Source of the DNA: Rhizobacter sp. Root404
GTDB lineage: Bacteria; Pseudomonadota; Gammaproteobacteria; Burkholderiales; Burkholderiaceae_C
Assembly (NCBI RefSeq): GCF_001425865.1
Contig: NZ_LMDS01000005.1
Coordinates: 380,209-444,208, forward strand
DNA length: 64,000 bases
Direction: 5' to 3'
Each line of letters starts with the position of its first letter. Within the stretch, counting starts at the first letter, position 1. Below, piece after piece: positions 15,564 through 24,437 of the stretch. The notes under the pieces were generated by a model. The model had not been told where the DNA came from. It saw only the letters and a list, made by a program, of their open reading frames with translations, and ran no database searches. The translations under genes were made by a program, and so were the position numbers.

Positions 15564-16795
15564 GGCGCGTCCTTGGCGCCGCTGGCCGCCGTTGCCGGGG
15601 CCACGGCCACCTTGTCGCCGTTGGCCAGCGAATCGGGCGGGTTCAGCACCAGCACCTCGGCCGGCTTCAGGCCGTCGAGCACCTCGACGGTCTCGCCGAG
15701 GTTGCGTCCGATCTTCACCGGGCGCAGCGCCACCGTGCCCTGCGCGTCGAGCACCGCGACGCGGATGCCTTCGGCGCGGATCAGCAGCGTGTTCGCCGGC
15801 ACCGCGAGCGTGGCGGTGGCCCGCAGCGGCAGCTGCACCTGCACGTAGGCGCCGGGCAGCAGCACGCCCTGCGGATTGGGCAGCGCGACCTCGACCTGCA
15901 TCGTGCGCGTGCTCGCGTCCAGCGACGCGCCGGTGCGCGCGACCGTGCCCTCGAACGGCTGCCCGCGCAGCTCGCCCTGCGTGACGACGACCTTCTGGCC
16001 CGGCTTGACGAGTTGCGCGTACGACTGCGGGACGTTGATGTAGACGCGCAGCGGATCGACCTGCGTCAGCACGAACAACGCGCGGCTGCTGCCGCCGCCG
16101 GCGTCGATCAGGTCGCCCACGTCGACATTGCGCCGCGTGATCACGCCGGCGAACGGCGCGACGATGCGCTTGAAGCCCTCGGTCTGGCGCAGCCGCTGCA
16201 CGTTGGCGTCGGCCGCGGCCACGTTCGCGAGGGCCTGGGTCGCGGCGCTGCGGCGCTCGTCGAGCTCCTGCTGCGAGACCACGTCCTTCTGGCGCAGGCC
16301 CTCCCAGCGCGCGAGCGTGCTCTTCGCGAGGTCGAGGCTGGCGGCGGCCTGCTGGCGCGCGGCCACGGCCTGCGAGAGCTGCTGGTCGATCTCCGGCGTC
16401 TCGATCTCGGCGAGCAGCTCGCCCTTGGCGACCGTGCTGCCGATGTCCTTGGTCCAGCGCTTCAGGTAGCCGCTGGCGCGCGCCGCGATCGGTGACTGCA
16501 CCTGCCCCTGCAGCGTCCCGGGCAGCGCGATCGTCTGGCTCGCATCGCCGCCCTTCACGGTGGTGGTCTTCACGTACTGCACCGCGCGCTCGGCGGTGCC
16601 GGTCTCCAGCGCTTTCGCGTTCGCGAGTCGGCTGAACACGGTGCGGCCGGCGCCGAGCGCGAGCAGCACCAGCACGACGACGGTGAGGACCTTCGCGCGG
16701 CGCACGACCTGCTGGCGCTTCAGGTGCTCGCCGGGTTCTCCGTCGGCCGCGTCGATGGCATGGATGCCCAGCGCCGCGTGGCGTTGCTCTGTCAT
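15560..16795 (-). CDS. RND efflux periplasmic adaptor (membrane fusion protein)
   Basis: 411 residues. A cytoplasmic leader of about 35 residues precedes a single membrane anchor (VLTVVVLVLLALGAG, about 37-52). The adaptor domains follow: half-lipoyl QSPIAARASGYLKRWTKDIG, coiled-coil hairpin rich in Ala/Gln (about 135-190), second half-lipoyl IVAPFAGVITRRNVDVGDLI, then beta-barrel and membrane-proximal domains. It bridges the inner-membrane permease and the outer-membrane duct. The permease stop is four bases upstream and the duct gene overlaps its stop, so the three genes are one transcript. Confidence 0.95.
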   Translation of the reverse strand: MTEQRHAALGIHAIDAADGEPGEHLKRQQVVRRAKVLTVVVLVLLALGAGRTVFSRLANAKALETGTAERAVQYVKTTTVKGGDASQTIALPGTLQGQVQSPIAARASGYLKRWTKDIGSTVAKGELLAEIETPEIDQQLSQAVAARQQAAASLDLAKSTLARWEGLRQKDVVSQQELDERRSAATQALANVAAADANVQRLRQTEGFKRIVAPFAGVITRRNVDVGDLIDAGGGSSRALFVLTQVDPLRVYINVPQSYAQLVKPGQKVVVTQGELRGQPFEGTVARTGASLDASTRTMQVEVALPNPQGVLLPGAYVQVQLPLRATATLAVPANTLLIRAEGIRVAVLDAQGTVALRPVKIGRNLGETVEVLDGLKPAEVLVLNPPDSLANGDKVAVAPATAASGAKDAP

Positions 16796-16799
16796 GGGG

Positions 16800-19700
16800 T
16801 CAGGACTCCTGGGGCAAGGGGTGTGCGGGCGGCGCGCCGTGATCGGCCTGCGCAGTGCGCCGCTGCGCGAGGCGCCGGTGCACGCCGGCGAACACCACCG
16901 GCACGAACAGCAGGGTGGACACGGTCGCGAACAGCAGCCCGCCGATCACCGCGCGGCCGAGCGGCGCGTTCTGCTCGGCGCCTTCGCCGAGGCCGAGCGC
17001 CATCGGGATCATGCCGATGATCATCGCCAGCGCGGTCATCAGCACCGGGCGGATGCGGGTGGCGCCGGCCTCGAGCGCGGCCGAGAGCGGCGGCACGCCG
17101 GCCTGGAGCCGGTCGCGTGCGAACGAGACCAAAAGGATCGAGTTGGCCGTGGCCACGCCCATCGTCATGATCGCGCCGGTGAGCGCCGGCACCGACAGCG
17201 TGGTGCCGGTGATGAACAGCATCCACGCGATGCCGGCGAGCGCGGCCGGCAGCGCGGTGATGATGATGGCCGCGTCGATCCACGACTGGAACGTCACGAC
17301 GACCAGCAGGTACACGAGCACGATCGCCACGCCCAAGCCCACGCCCAGGCCGATGAACGACGCCTCCATCGTCTGCACCTGGCCGCGCATCACCACCTGG
17401 CTGCCGCGCGGCAGCTTCTTCTCGATCGCCGCGACCTTCTGCTTCACCGCGGTCGCCACGCTCGCCAGGTCGGTGCCCTGCACGCTGACGTAGACGTCGA
17501 TCGCCGGCAGGATGTTGTAGCGCGATGCGATCGCCGGCTGGCGCCCCGGCGCCACCTCGACCAGGTTGCCGAGCAGCTGCGTGCTGCCGTTGTTCGTGGC
17601 GGCCGCGCCGGTCGACGCGACCGGCAGGTTCAGCAGCGCGTCGAGCGAATCGACGCGGTACTGCGGGGTCTGTACCGCGATGCTGTAGACCACGCCGTTC
17701 TGCGGGTTGAGCCAGAACGCGGGCGCAGTCTGCGAGCTGCCGGACAGCGCGATCAGCACGTTCTGCCCGACGTTCTGCACCGTCAGGCCGAGCTGCTGCA
17801 GGCGCGAGCGGTCCACCTGCAGGTCGACGGCCGGGGCGTCCAGACGCTGGTGCACGTGCGCGTCGACGGCGCCGGGGATCTGGCGGATCTCCTTGGTCAG
17901 CTCGGCCGCGAGCGCGGCGTTGGCGGTGATGTTGTTGCCGGTGAACTGCACGTCGATCGCCGCCGGCAGGCCGAAGTTCAGGATCTGCGTGACGATGTCG
18001 GCCGGCTGGAAGAAGAACTCGATTCCGGGGAAGCGCTTGGGCAGTTCGGCGCGCAGCAGCGAGACGAACTCCTCGGTCGGGCGGTGGCCTTCCTTGAGCG
18101 AGAGCTGCATCTCGCCGTCCAGCGTGCCGATCGTCCCGGCGTTGCTGTACGACAGGTTGATGCCGCTGTTCGGCACGCCGAGGTTGTCGAGGATGGTCTC
18201 CAGCTGGTCCTGCGGGATCAGCTCGCGGATCGCGGCTTCGACCTGGTCGGCGATGCGCGCGGTTTCCTCGATCCGCGTGCCGGTGGCGGCGCGCATGTGC
18301 AGGCGGATCTGGCCGGCGTCGACGGTCGGGAAGAAGTCGCGCCCGAGGAACGGGTACAGCCCGCAGGACAGCAGGCAGAACGCGAGGAACGCAACTGCGA
18401 AGCGCGCGCGGTGCGCGAGCAGCGACGACAGCATCAGCGTGTAGGCGCGGCGCACGCGCTCGAACTGCGCGTCGAAGCGGCGGTACAGGCGTTGCAGCGC
18501 ACTGGCCGGCCGGCCGCTCGCGGCGTCGGCGGCGTGGGCCGCGTGCACCCCGCCCATCAGCAGCATCACCAGCGTGGGCACCAGCGTGCGCGAGAGGAGG
18601 TAGGACGCGACCATCGCGAACACCACCGCCTCGGCCAGCGGCACGAACAGGAAGCGCGCGACGCCGGACAGGAAGAACATCGGCACGAACACGATGCAGA
18701 TGCACAGCGTCGAGACGAACGCGGCGGCGCCGATCTCGTGCGCGCCGGTCAGGATCGCCTCGTTCAGCTTCGTTCCCATGTGCAGGTGACGCTCGATGTT
18801 CTCGATCGTCACGATCGCCTGGTCGACCAGGATGCCGACCGACAGCGCCAGGCCGCCAAGCGTCATCAGGTTCAGCGTCTGGCCGAGCGCCTGCAGCGCC
18901 AGCACCGAGCTGAGGATCGACAGCGGGATCGTCAGCGCGATGATCAGCGTGCTGCGCCAGTTGCCGAGGAACAGCAGCACCATCGCCGCGGTCAGCGCCG
19001 CGGCGATCAGCGCCTCGATCACCACGCCCTTGACCGCGGCCTTGACGAACACCGACTGGTCGAACAGCGGCGTGATCTTGATGTCCGCGGGCAGCACCTG
19101 CGCGACCTGCGGCAGCAGCGCGCGCAGGCTGGAGACGATGTCGAGCGTGGAGGCGCCGCCGTTCTTCAGCACCGACAGCAGCACGCCGCGCACGCCGTCC
19201 TGGCGCACGATGTTGGTCTGCGGCGAGAAGCCGTCGCGCACGTAGGCCACGTCGCGCAGGTAGGTGGTGGTGCCGCCGACCGTGCGGATCGGCAGGTCGT
19301 TGAGCCCGGCGATCTCGTTCGGCGAGCCGTTCATCCGCACCGCGTATTCGGTGGCGCCGAACTTGGCGGTGCCCGCGGGCAGGATCAGGTTCTGCAGGTT
19401 GATCGCGTTGACGACGTCGGCCGGCGCCATGCCGCGCGCCTGCAGCGCCGCCATGTCGAGGTCGACCGAGATCAGCCGGTTCTTGCCGCCGTACGGGAAC
19501 GGCACCGCGACGCCGGGGATCGTGATCAGCTGCGGGCGCAGCGTCTGGATCGCGGCGTCGAACAGCGCCTGCTCGGGCTGCACCGGGCTCGACAGGCCGA
19601 GCTGGATCACCGGGATGCTGGAGGCCGAGTACTTGATGATCAGCGGCGGCGTGATCCCCGGCGGCAGCTGGCGCAGCTGCGTCTGCGCGATCGCGACGAC

Positions 19701-20018
19701 CTGCGCCAGCGCGGTCTGGATGTTCGCGCCGGGCTGGAAGAAGACCTTGATCACCGCGATGCCGGCGAGCGATTGCGACTCGATGTGCTCGATGTCGCTG
19801 ACCGTCGTCGTCAGGCTGCGCTCGTTCTGCGCCGTGATCCGTTGGCCCATTTCCTGCGCGGACAGGCCGTTGTAGTTCCAGATGATGCTGATGACCGGGA
19901 TGTCGATCTCGGGGAAGATGTCGGTCGCCATCTTCAGCAGCGCGAACGGCGTCGCCAGCACGATCAGCATCGCCATCACGATGAAGGTGTACGGGCGCCT
20001 GAGTGCGAGCTGGACCAT
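16800..20018 (-). CDS. RND efflux permease subunit, HAE1-like
   Basis: 1072 residues, the normal RND pump length. Twelve membrane helices: one near the N-terminus, a block at about 335-540, one near 560 and a block at the C-terminus, with two large periplasmic loops. TM4 reads VGILVDQAIVTIENIERH: the first of the two usual acidic residues is Asp399, but the second is Gln400 where AcrB has Asp408. TM10 has GVATANSILLVSFARD, lacking the Lys of AcrB; this ATANS variant is known in another RND subgroup. The proton relay is therefore atypical. Substrates cannot be predicted. First gene of the operon. Confidence 0.94.
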   Translation of the reverse strand: MVQLALRRPYTFIVMAMLIVLATPFALLKMATDIFPEIDIPVISIIWNYNGLSAQEMGQRITAQNERSLTTTVSDIEHIESQSLAGIAVIKVFFQPGANIQTALAQVVAIAQTQLRQLPPGITPPLIIKYSASSIPVIQLGLSSPVQPEQALFDAAIQTLRPQLITIPGVAVPFPYGGKNRLISVDLDMAALQARGMAPADVVNAINLQNLILPAGTAKFGATEYAVRMNGSPNEIAGLNDLPIRTVGGTTTYLRDVAYVRDGFSPQTNIVRQDGVRGVLLSVLKNGGASTLDIVSSLRALLPQVAQVLPADIKITPLFDQSVFVKAAVKGVVIEALIAAALTAAMVLLFLGNWRSTLIIALTIPLSILSSVLALQALGQTLNLMTLGGLALSVGILVDQAIVTIENIERHLHMGTKLNEAILTGAHEIGAAAFVSTLCICIVFVPMFFLSGVARFLFVPLAEAVVFAMVASYLLSRTLVPTLVMLLMGGVHAAHAADAASGRPASALQRLYRRFDAQFERVRRAYTLMLSSLLAHRARFAVAFLAFCLLSCGLYPFLGRDFFPTVDAGQIRLHMRAATGTRIEETARIADQVEAAIRELIPQDQLETILDNLGVPNSGINLSYSNAGTIGTLDGEMQLSLKEGHRPTEEFVSLLRAELPKRFPGIEFFFQPADIVTQILNFGLPAAIDVQFTGNNITANAALAAELTKEIRQIPGAVDAHVHQRLDAPAVDLQVDRSRLQQLGLTVQNVGQNVLIALSGSSQTAPAFWLNPQNGVVYSIAVQTPQYRVDSLDALLNLPVASTGAAATNNGSTQLLGNLVEVAPGRQPAIASRYNILPAIDVYVSVQGTDLASVATAVKQKVAAIEKKLPRGSQVVMRGQVQTMEASFIGLGVGLGVAIVLVYLLVVVTFQSWIDAAIIITALPAALAGIAWMLFITGTTLSVPALTGAIMTMGVATANSILLVSFARDRLQAGVPPLSAALEAGATRIRPVLMTALAMIIGMIPMALGLGEGAEQNAPLGRAVIGGLLFATVSTLLFVPVVFAGVHRRLAQRRTAQADHGAPPAHPLPQES

Positions 20019-20038
20019 TGGCGGGATGATATTCAGAT

Positions 20039-20836
20039 ATGACGAATCACGCGTTCACGAAAGCCCGCCGCTTCGCGGGGGGCGTGTGCCTGGCATGGCT
20101 CGGCGGCTGCGCGCTGTGGCGGCCGGTGACGGTGCCTATCGGCACGCTGCGGTTGCCCGCGCCGTGCACCGCGCGGCCGGACACGCTGCTGGTGATGCTG
20201 CCGGGCTCGTGGTCGCGGCCCGAGGAGTTCGTCGACGAGGGCATGGTCGCGGCGGTGCGCGCGCGCGGCATCGCGGCCGACATCGTGATCGTCGACGCGC
20301 ACGTCGGCTACTACAGCGACCGCAGCATCGCGGTTCGGCTGCAGCAGGACGTGATCGGCCCGGCGCGCGCGCAGGGCTATCGCCACGTCTGGCTGCTCGG
20401 CATCTCGATCGGCGCGTTCGGCGCGCTCATTTATGCGGAAGGGCAGCCGCAACTGATCGACGGGATCGTCGCGCTCGGTCCGTACCTCGGCAAACGCGCG
20501 CTCACCGAGGAGTTGCGGGCGCAGGGCGGCGTGCAGCGCTGGCGTGCGCCGACCGGCGCGCTCGACCCGGGCGACATCGACACGATCGTGTGGCGCTGGC
20601 TGCAGCCCTACGCCGGTGTCGTGCAGCCGCCGCAGCGGCCGGCGCTCTACCTCGGCTACGGGCTCGACGACCGGTTCCGGGCGGGCGACGAGCTGCTCGC
20701 CGCCGCGTTGCCGCCGTCGCACGTGTTCACGGAACCGGGCGGTCACGACTGGGCGCCGTGGCGCGCGCTGTGGGGGCGTGCGCTCGACGTCGTTCCGCTG
20801 CCGCGCGACCCCGGCTGCAAGGTGCCCGCGGGTTGA
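20039..20836 (+). CDS. Alpha/beta hydrolase lipoprotein
   Basis: 265 residues. An N-terminal lipoprotein-type signal with lipobox WLGGC suggests anchoring in the envelope. The hydrolase fold shows an early strand LLVMLPGSWSRPEEF, the nucleophile elbow LLGISIGAFGAL (Ser as nucleophile in GxSxG), a late strand ALYLGYGLDDRF with a candidate acid, and GGHDWAPWRAL with the candidate catalytic His. Substrate unknown. It is divergent from the RND operon, 20 bases from the permease start, so the two promoters must overlap; MarC follows 37 bases later. Confidence 0.8.
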   Translation: MTNHAFTKARRFAGGVCLAWLGGCALWRPVTVPIGTLRLPAPCTARPDTLLVMLPGSWSRPEEFVDEGMVAAVRARGIAADIVIVDAHVGYYSDRSIAVRLQQDVIGPARAQGYRHVWLLGISIGAFGALIYAEGQPQLIDGIVALGPYLGKRALTEELRAQGGVQRWRAPTGALDPGDIDTIVWRWLQPYAGVVQPPQRPALYLGYGLDDRFRAGDELLAAALPPSHVFTEPGGHDWAPWRALWGRALDVVPLPRDPGCKVPAG

Positions 20837-20873
20837 TCGACGCGGCGGCGCGCGGCCCCCACAATCGCGCCGC

Positions 20874-21473
20874 ATGGACCACAGCTTCCTCTCGGCGTTC
20901 ATCCTGCTGCTGCTCGTGCTCGACCCGCTCGGCAGCCTGCCGGTCTTCATCCCGATCATGCGGACGGTGCCGCCGGAGCGCCGCGCCTGGGTGGCCGTGC
21001 GCGAGGTCGGCATCGCGTTCGGCGTGCTGGTCGCGTTCATGTTCCTCGGCGAGGGCTTCCTGCACGTGATGCGCCTGTCCGAGCGCGCGCTCGAGGTGGC
21101 CGGCGGCGTGATCCTGCTGATGGTCGCGATCCGCATGATCTTCGGCCACGCCGGTGGCGTATACGGCGTGCCGGAAGGGCGCGAGCCGCTGATCTTCCCG
21201 CTCGCGGTGCCGCTGCTGGCGGGGCCGTCGGCGATGGCGACGGTGCTCCTGCTCGCGTCGCGCCAGCCGGACAAGGTGCTCTCCTGGGTCGGCGCGCTGG
21301 TGGGCGCGATGGCGGTGTCCGGCGCCGTGCTGCTGCTGTGCGACCGCATCCGCCGGCTGATCGGTGACTCGGTCGTCTCGGCGCTCGAGAAGCTGATGGG
21401 GCTGGTGCTGACCGCGATCGCGGTCGAGATGATCCTGGCCGGGTTGAAGCGCTACTTCATGGCGCCGCTGTAG
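20874..21473 (+). CDS. MarC-family integral membrane protein
   Basis: 199 residues with six hydrophobic helices. MarC/YhgN hallmarks are present: LLLLVLDPLGSLPVFIPI in the first helix, ALEVAGGVILLMVAIRMIFG, and FPLAVPLLAGPSAMATVLLL in the fourth. Despite the name, E. coli MarC has no proven role in multiple antibiotic resistance; the family is regarded as a putative transporter. ATG 20874 is chosen because it puts the first helix at the N-terminus. It lies downstream of the hydrolase lipoprotein in the same orientation and is convergent with the M81 peptidase. Confidence 0.88.
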   Translation: MDHSFLSAFILLLLVLDPLGSLPVFIPIMRTVPPERRAWVAVREVGIAFGVLVAFMFLGEGFLHVMRLSERALEVAGGVILLMVAIRMIFGHAGGVYGVPEGREPLIFPLAVPLLAGPSAMATVLLLASRQPDKVLSWVGALVGAMAVSGAVLLLCDRIRRLIGDSVVSALEKLMGLVLTAIAVEMILAGLKRYFMAPL

Positions 21474-21491
21474 CCGCCGGTGCCGGGTTCG

Positions 21492-23015
21492 TCAGGGCCG
21501 GGTCGCCATGCCCGCCGGCAGCTTCGTCCACGGCAGGTCGCCCGGGTCGGCGGCCATCGGGCCGGGCGCCTTCGCAACCAGGATGTGCGAGGCGATCGGC
21601 GCGAACGCGGCGCGGAAGTGCACCGAGCTCTTGTTGACCAGCAGCTTCATCTGCTCGGGTTCCACGCCGAGGTAGCGGTACAGGTCCAAGTCGAGCATCT
21701 GCGCCTTGGCGCTGGCCAGCAGCACGCGGATGCCCTCGACCTCGACGCACGCGCTCGGCCCGAGCCGCATCGTCGCGCCCGCGGTCATCGGCCCGTGCAT
21801 CGCGACGACGCCGTCGCTGACCGCGAGCACGCGTGCCGCCCCGGCCCGCACCGCCGGCTCCGTCGTGCGCCCGCCGACGATGCCGACGGCACGGCCGATC
21901 GACAGTGGCAGCGTCGCGCCGACGCCCGCGGCGCACGCGGCCTGCGCCGCCTCGGGATCGAACAGCAGGCCGATCGCGACGCCGCCGGGCAGCCGCGCGC
22001 CGGCCTGCGCGCGCAGCAGCGCGTGGAGCAGGCCGGTGGTGTTGGCATCGCCGCCGGCGCCGGGGTTGTCCTGCGTGTCGGCGATCACGACCGGGCGCTC
22101 GGCCTCGGGCGCGAGCGCGAGCGCGATGGCGCGTTCGATCGCGTCGTCGGGTTCGAGCAGCTCGACCTTCCAGTCGGCGCGCCGTGTCACCGCAACCTCG
22201 GTGTGCAGCTGCTGCACCGCGCTGCGCACCCGCGCCGGGTCGATGCCGTACCCGAAAAGCACCGGGCCGCATTCGGCGAAGTCGGCGGCCGAGAAGCCCA
22301 TCGCGAAGCTGAGCTCGACATCGTGCTGCGCCTCGATCTGCTCCAGCAGCGTGATCACCGACGCGGCCGGCTGCATCAGCGTGCACTGGGCGTTCAGCGG
22401 CAGCAGGAACGGCACGCGCTCGGCATGCAGCGCGCGTTCCGCCGCGGCCGGCACCATCCGCCGCGCCAGCATGCGCGCGGCGCGCACGCCGGTCTCGCGC
22501 ATGTCGACGTGGGGGTAGGTGCGGTAGGCGGTCATCGCGGTCGCCTGGTCGAGCATGCGGGCGGTGACGTTGGCATGCAGGTCCAGGGTCGTGACCAGCG
22601 GCATCGCCGGGCCGACGACGGCGCGGATGCGCGCCAGCAGCTCGCCCTCGGCATCGTCGGCGCCCTCGGCGACGGCGGCGCCGTGCAGGTCGATGAACAC
22701 CGCGTCGAAGCCGCCGCGCTGCAGGTCCTCGACGATCTCGTCGCAGATGCGCGCGAAGGCGTCCGCGGTGACGCGGTTCGACGGCATCGCGCCGGCCCAG
22801 ACCGACGGGCGCAGGTCCCAGCCGTGTTCGACCGCCTCGCCGATGAAGCCGCCGAGCGCCTGCGCCGTCGGCGCCATCTGCGCCAGCATCGCGTCGCCGC
22901 GCGCATACGCGGGGTAGCCGGCGCCGGCCTCGAACGCGGCCCAGTCGGCGGGAGAGGGCGCGAAGGTATTGGTCTCGTGGTGGAAGCCGGCGATGAAGAC
23001 GGTGGTGGTGGTCAT
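21492..23015 (-). CDS. M81-family metallopeptidase (MlrC-like)
   Basis: 507 residues. The N-terminus has FIAGFHHETNTFAP, the metal-binding HxE of the family, followed by DAVFIDLHGAAVAEG and TTLDLHANVT with further candidate ligands. The C-terminal half has PVVIADTQDNPGAGGDANTT. Relatives include microcystinase C, a zinc enzyme that cleaves linear microcystin products, but most members in soil bacteria act on unknown small peptides or amides. No microcystin-degradation genes adjoin it, so the name should stay at family level. The DUF455 gene is transcribed just ahead, ten bases upstream. Confidence 0.87.
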   Translation of the reverse strand: MTTTTVFIAGFHHETNTFAPSPADWAAFEAGAGYPAYARGDAMLAQMAPTAQALGGFIGEAVEHGWDLRPSVWAGAMPSNRVTADAFARICDEIVEDLQRGGFDAVFIDLHGAAVAEGADDAEGELLARIRAVVGPAMPLVTTLDLHANVTARMLDQATAMTAYRTYPHVDMRETGVRAARMLARRMVPAAAERALHAERVPFLLPLNAQCTLMQPAASVITLLEQIEAQHDVELSFAMGFSAADFAECGPVLFGYGIDPARVRSAVQQLHTEVAVTRRADWKVELLEPDDAIERAIALALAPEAERPVVIADTQDNPGAGGDANTTGLLHALLRAQAGARLPGGVAIGLLFDPEAAQAACAAGVGATLPLSIGRAVGIVGGRTTEPAVRAGAARVLAVSDGVVAMHGPMTAGATMRLGPSACVEVEGIRVLLASAKAQMLDLDLYRYLGVEPEQMKLLVNKSSVHFRAAFAPIASHILVAKAPGPMAADPGDLPWTKLPAGMATRP

Positions 23016-23025
23016 GTCGGTCGCG

Positions 23026-23826
23026 TCATGAAAGTTCGGCGATCTCCGCCGCGGTGAACCCGGCCGCCAGGCGCGCGCCGGTGTTGAAGGGCGGGCGCAG
23101 CTTCGGGGCCTCGTAGCGGCGCGCGAGTTCGGCGTAGTAGGACAGGGGCTCGTGGCCGTCGCGCGTGCACAGCCAGCGGTACCAGCGGTTGCCGATCGCG
23201 ACGTGGCCGACCTCGTCGCGCAGGATCACGTCGAGGATCTCGACCGCGCGCAGGTCGCCGGCCTGGCGCAGCTTGGCCTGCATCGGCGGGGCGGCGTCGA
23301 GGCCGCGCGCCTCGAGCGTGCGCGGCACCAGCGCCATGCGCGCGGTGAGGTCGTGCGCGGTGCGCTGCGTCATCGACCAGAGGCCGTCGTGGGCGTCGAA
23401 CGCGCCATAGTCGAAGCCGAGCGTCACGAGGTGCTCGCGCAGCAGCGTGAAGTGCAGCGCCTCCTCGCTGGCCACGCGCAACCAGTCGCGGTAGTACTCG
23501 GGCGGCATGCCCGGGAAGCGCCAGACGGCGTCGAGCGCGAGGTTGATCGCATTGAACTCGATGTGCGTGACCGCGTGCAGCAGCGCGGCGCGGCCGTCGA
23601 GCGTGAACGGCGAGCGCGTGGGCACCGACTTGGCGGGCACCAGACGCGGCAGGGGCGGGCGGCCGGGCAGCGGCCCGGTCGGTTCGAGCTGCGCGGCCGG
23701 GGCCATCGACAGGGCGTCGAGCGCATCGAACAGGGCCCGCGTGCGCATCGCCTTCTCGCGCGGATCGGGCAGCGCGAGGAGGTCCAGCGCGTGCTGCCGC
23801 GCCGGGACGGATGCGTCGAAGCTCAT
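23026..23826 (-). CDS. DUF455 family ferritin-like protein
   Basis: 266 residues. The ferritin-like four-helix core is visible through its carboxylate/His motifs: THIEFNAINLALD (about 95-107), ASEEALHFTLLREH (about 123-136) and ILRDEVGHVAIGNRW (about 205-219). These would bind a di-metal site. Members have been linked to tRNA hydroxylation-like chemistry only by fold; no reaction is established for DUF455. Cytoplasmic. It is divergent from the carbonic anhydrase gene and upstream of the M81 peptidase in what looks like one transcript. Confidence 0.85.
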   Translation of the reverse strand: MSFDASVPARQHALDLLALPDPREKAMRTRALFDALDALSMAPAAQLEPTGPLPGRPPLPRLVPAKSVPTRSPFTLDGRAALLHAVTHIEFNAINLALDAVWRFPGMPPEYYRDWLRVASEEALHFTLLREHLVTLGFDYGAFDAHDGLWSMTQRTAHDLTARMALVPRTLEARGLDAAPPMQAKLRQAGDLRAVEILDVILRDEVGHVAIGNRWYRWLCTRDGHEPLSYYAELARRYEAPKLRPPFNTGARLAAGFTAAEIAELS

Positions 23827-23912
23827 GGGCGGCGATCATAGGCCCCACCCCGCGGCGGCCACGGGCCGACGCCTAGAATCGCGGGCTTCCGAACGACTGA
23901 CCGGTGACCCGC

Positions 23913-24437
23913 ATGGCCCTCTACGAACTCGACGCCCACCGCCCCCGTCTCGCGCCCGGCGCGTGGGTCGCGGACAGCGCGCAGGTGATCGGCCACGTCG
24001 AGCTGGCCGAGGACGCGAGCGTGTGGTTCGGCGCGATCCTGCGCGGCGACACCGAGCTGCTGTCGATCGGCAAGGGCTCGAACGTGCAGGACGGCAGCGT
24101 GCTGCACGCGGACCGGGGCTACCCGGTCACGCTGGGCGCGAACGTGACCGTCGGCCACCAGGTGATGCTGCACGGCTGCACGGTCGGCGACGGCTCGCTG
24201 ATCGGCATCCAGGCGGTGGTGCTCAACGGCGCGAAGATCGGCAGGAACTGCCTGGTCGGCGCCGGTGCGCTGGTGACCGAGGGCAAGGAGTTCCCCGACG
24301 GCTCGATGATCATCGGCTCGCCCGCGAAGGTAGTGCGCCAGCTCACGCCGGAGCAGATCGCCGGCCTGCAGCGCAGCGCCGAGCACTACGTGGAGAACGC
24401 GCGGCGCTTCGCGAGCGGGTTGAAGAAGATCGGATGA
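23913..24437 (+). CDS. Gamma-class carbonic anhydrase family protein
   Basis: 174 residues of left-handed beta-helix built from hexapeptide repeats. The three metal-binding histidines of the family are in place: His65 (GSVLHADRG), His82 (VGHQV) and His87 (MLHGCTVGD). A C-terminal helix (EQIAGLQRSAEHYVENARRF) packs on the helix. Such YrdA/CaiE-like proteins bind zinc or iron; carbonic anhydrase activity varies between members. An in-frame GTG lies nine bases ahead of ATG 23913. Its TGA overlaps the hslO start (ATGA), so the two are coupled. Confidence 0.9.
   Translation: MALYELDAHRPRLAPGAWVADSAQVIGHVELAEDASVWFGAILRGDTELLSIGKGSNVQDGSVLHADRGYPVTLGANVTVGHQVMLHGCTVGDGSLIGIQAVVLNGAKIGRNCLVGAGALVTEGKEFPDGSMIIGSPAKVVRQLTPEQIAGLQRSAEHYVENARRFASGLKKIG

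Noticed and set aside
16560..20042. Open frame of over 1100 codons on the plus strand opposite the RND adaptor and permease
   Set aside because: Its product is Arg/His/Asp/Gln-rich without hydrophobic segments or motifs; it is the antisense shadow of GC-biased third positions.
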